From: Deltaproteobacteria bacterium | Lineage (GTDB): Bacteria > Desulfobacterota > Desulfarculia > Adiutricales > Adiutricaceae | Assembly: GCA_031279525.1 (NCBI GenBank) | Contig: JAITIH010000180.1 | Location: 1 to 5,595 of the forward strand | Direction of reading: 5' to 3' | DNA length: 5,595 nucleotides | Shown: positions 4,835 to 5,595 of the stretch, in pieces | How positions within the stretch are numbered: position 1 is the first letter of the stretch | Layout: every line of letters begins with the position of its first letter | Translations under genes and position numbers: made by a program | Notes under the pieces: generated by a model | Database searches by the model: none | What the model saw: the letters and a program-made list of their open reading frames with translations, nothing else | What the model was told of the DNA's origin: nothing

Positions 4835-5595
4835 TCAACTTTTTTCATCACGTTTGGCTTTGACTCGCTCACGGGCCCTTTTGATAACGTCCTTTGGGGC
4901 GCCAAATTTTTCCAAAATCTTTTCGATTTCGGGCGAATCAGCGTCTGACTTAGCGTCGCTAAAAGCTTTCAGAGCGATTTCAATCTGATTCTCGGCTCCG
5001 CCCTCGGCTCTGCCCTCGGCGTGGCGAAGTTCTGGCTCTTCCGCCACCAAAATTCGCTCAAGCCGCCAACGGTTATACTGTTCGGGGGTTTTCTGGTCCG
5101 AGGCCACCAGACCATAGCGGTCCACAAACTGAGCTAAGTCCTGGTCGGCGCTATATAATTCTTTAGGATTCTCGTCCATTTCCACGATCTCCTTTAACGA
5201 CGCCTTACTCTCTTGAGCCTGACATATCGCCGTCAGCCAGCGATGCAGAGGATTTTTAAACTTGAGTTCACTTTTTCTAAACTTTGGCGGCTGAAGGCGG
5301 TGTATCTCAAATTTATCCGTCATTCGGTTGTGAAGCTAATCCTCGTAAACCAATGCCCCTTTCGAATGGAAGTCGTTGGGGTCTACCCTCTTCAACGTGA
5401 ATTCGAGGATTGTGAGCCCGATTATTCTGGGCGGCCGTTTTAACGCGTCAATGAGTTTTTCGCCAACTTTTGGGATGGAGGCGAAATTACTTTGGCAATA
5501 CAATAAAAGGCTTTCGTTAATTAGTCTGAAGTCTTGCAATTGGACTTCGACGACGATAATCTCGCCGGCGGCCGTGGGCGCCTCGACGTCAACGC
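4835..5595 (-). pseudogene. Rpn-family PD-(D/E)XK nuclease, interrupted, 5' end off window
   Basis: The minus-strand frame is continuous from the right edge to TGA at 4835, 253 codons in view, except for a TAG at 5336-5338. The first part reads VDVEAPTAAGEIIVVEVQ, with Asp (5588-5590) and Glu-x-Gln (5546-5548, 5540-5542) in the spacing of the PD-(D/E)XK core of Rpn recombination-promoting nucleases, often annotated as PDDEXK-family transposases. Then come QDFRLINESLLLYCQSNF and ...FHSKGALVYED, the TAG, and in the same frame LHNRMTDKFEIH... and the helical C-terminal region ending in AEGRAEGGAEN and a charged tail. The break is therefore one nonsense codon, probably Tyr TAT/TAC to TAG, not a frameshift. 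The downstream half could restart at ATG 5323 but would lack the nuclease core. E. coli Rpn proteins are DNA endonucleases that promote RecA-independent recombination. Family call is confident; the N-terminus cannot be seen. Confidence 0.8.
5555..5594 (-). repeat. Direct repeat copy inside the rpn coding region
   Basis: Right-hand partner of the copy at 4767-4805, 788 bp away and in the same orientation. It covers the codons of the first catalytic Asp and the following strand. Whether the similarity extends further right is hidden by the window edge. Confidence 0.7.

Noticed and set aside
4671..4988. 105-codon plus-strand ORF
   Set aside because: Overlaps the end of the rpn gene in antisense and reads as Ser-rich shadow sequence.

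Overview
The window looks like GC-rich chromosome from an anaerobic bacterium, most plausibly a Desulfobacterota (deltaproteobacterial) sulfur-metabolising lineage. That rests on a two-gene minus-strand unit resembling the alpha and beta subunits of dissimilatory sulfite reductase (DsrA and DsrB), and on a degraded Rpn-type PD-(D/E)XK nuclease gene, a family often expanded in such genomes. The assignment is inference: no marker gene is present.

Layout. Bases 1-311 hold no convincing gene; they contain a 20-bp tandem repeat and a long GC-rich hairpin that could end minus-strand transcription. Bases 312-1523 (minus) encode a DsrB-like protein and 1539-3407 (minus) a DsrA-like protein. They are 15 bp apart, each has a Shine-Dalgarno site, and the alpha-like gene is transcribed first. 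Bases 3420-3751 hold a possible promoter and operator-like palindrome for this unit and a pair of imperfect 27-bp direct repeats. Bases 3752-4834 are lower in GC and hold small or broken reading frames: a 55-codon basic ORF, a good-looking sigma-70 promoter and ribosome binding site at 4091-4152, and behind it a frame interrupted by two stops. Bases 4835-5595 (minus) are the 3' part of an Rpn-family gene broken by an in-frame TAG and running off the right edge; a 40-bp piece of its 5' coding region recurs just past its 3' end.

The notable unit is the Dsr-like pair. The alpha-like subunit keeps the siroheme-[4Fe-4S] cysteines (Cx5C...Cx3C) but lacks the ferredoxin domain and carries an acidic, repeat-built C-terminal tail of about 350 residues. 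The beta-like subunit keeps ferredoxin-type cysteines but has a changed siroheme-cluster motif. The cofactor sites appear to be divided between the two proteins differently from canonical DsrAB, so this may be a divergent or repurposed sulfite-reductase-like complex. The right third looks like a zone of gene decay and small duplications.
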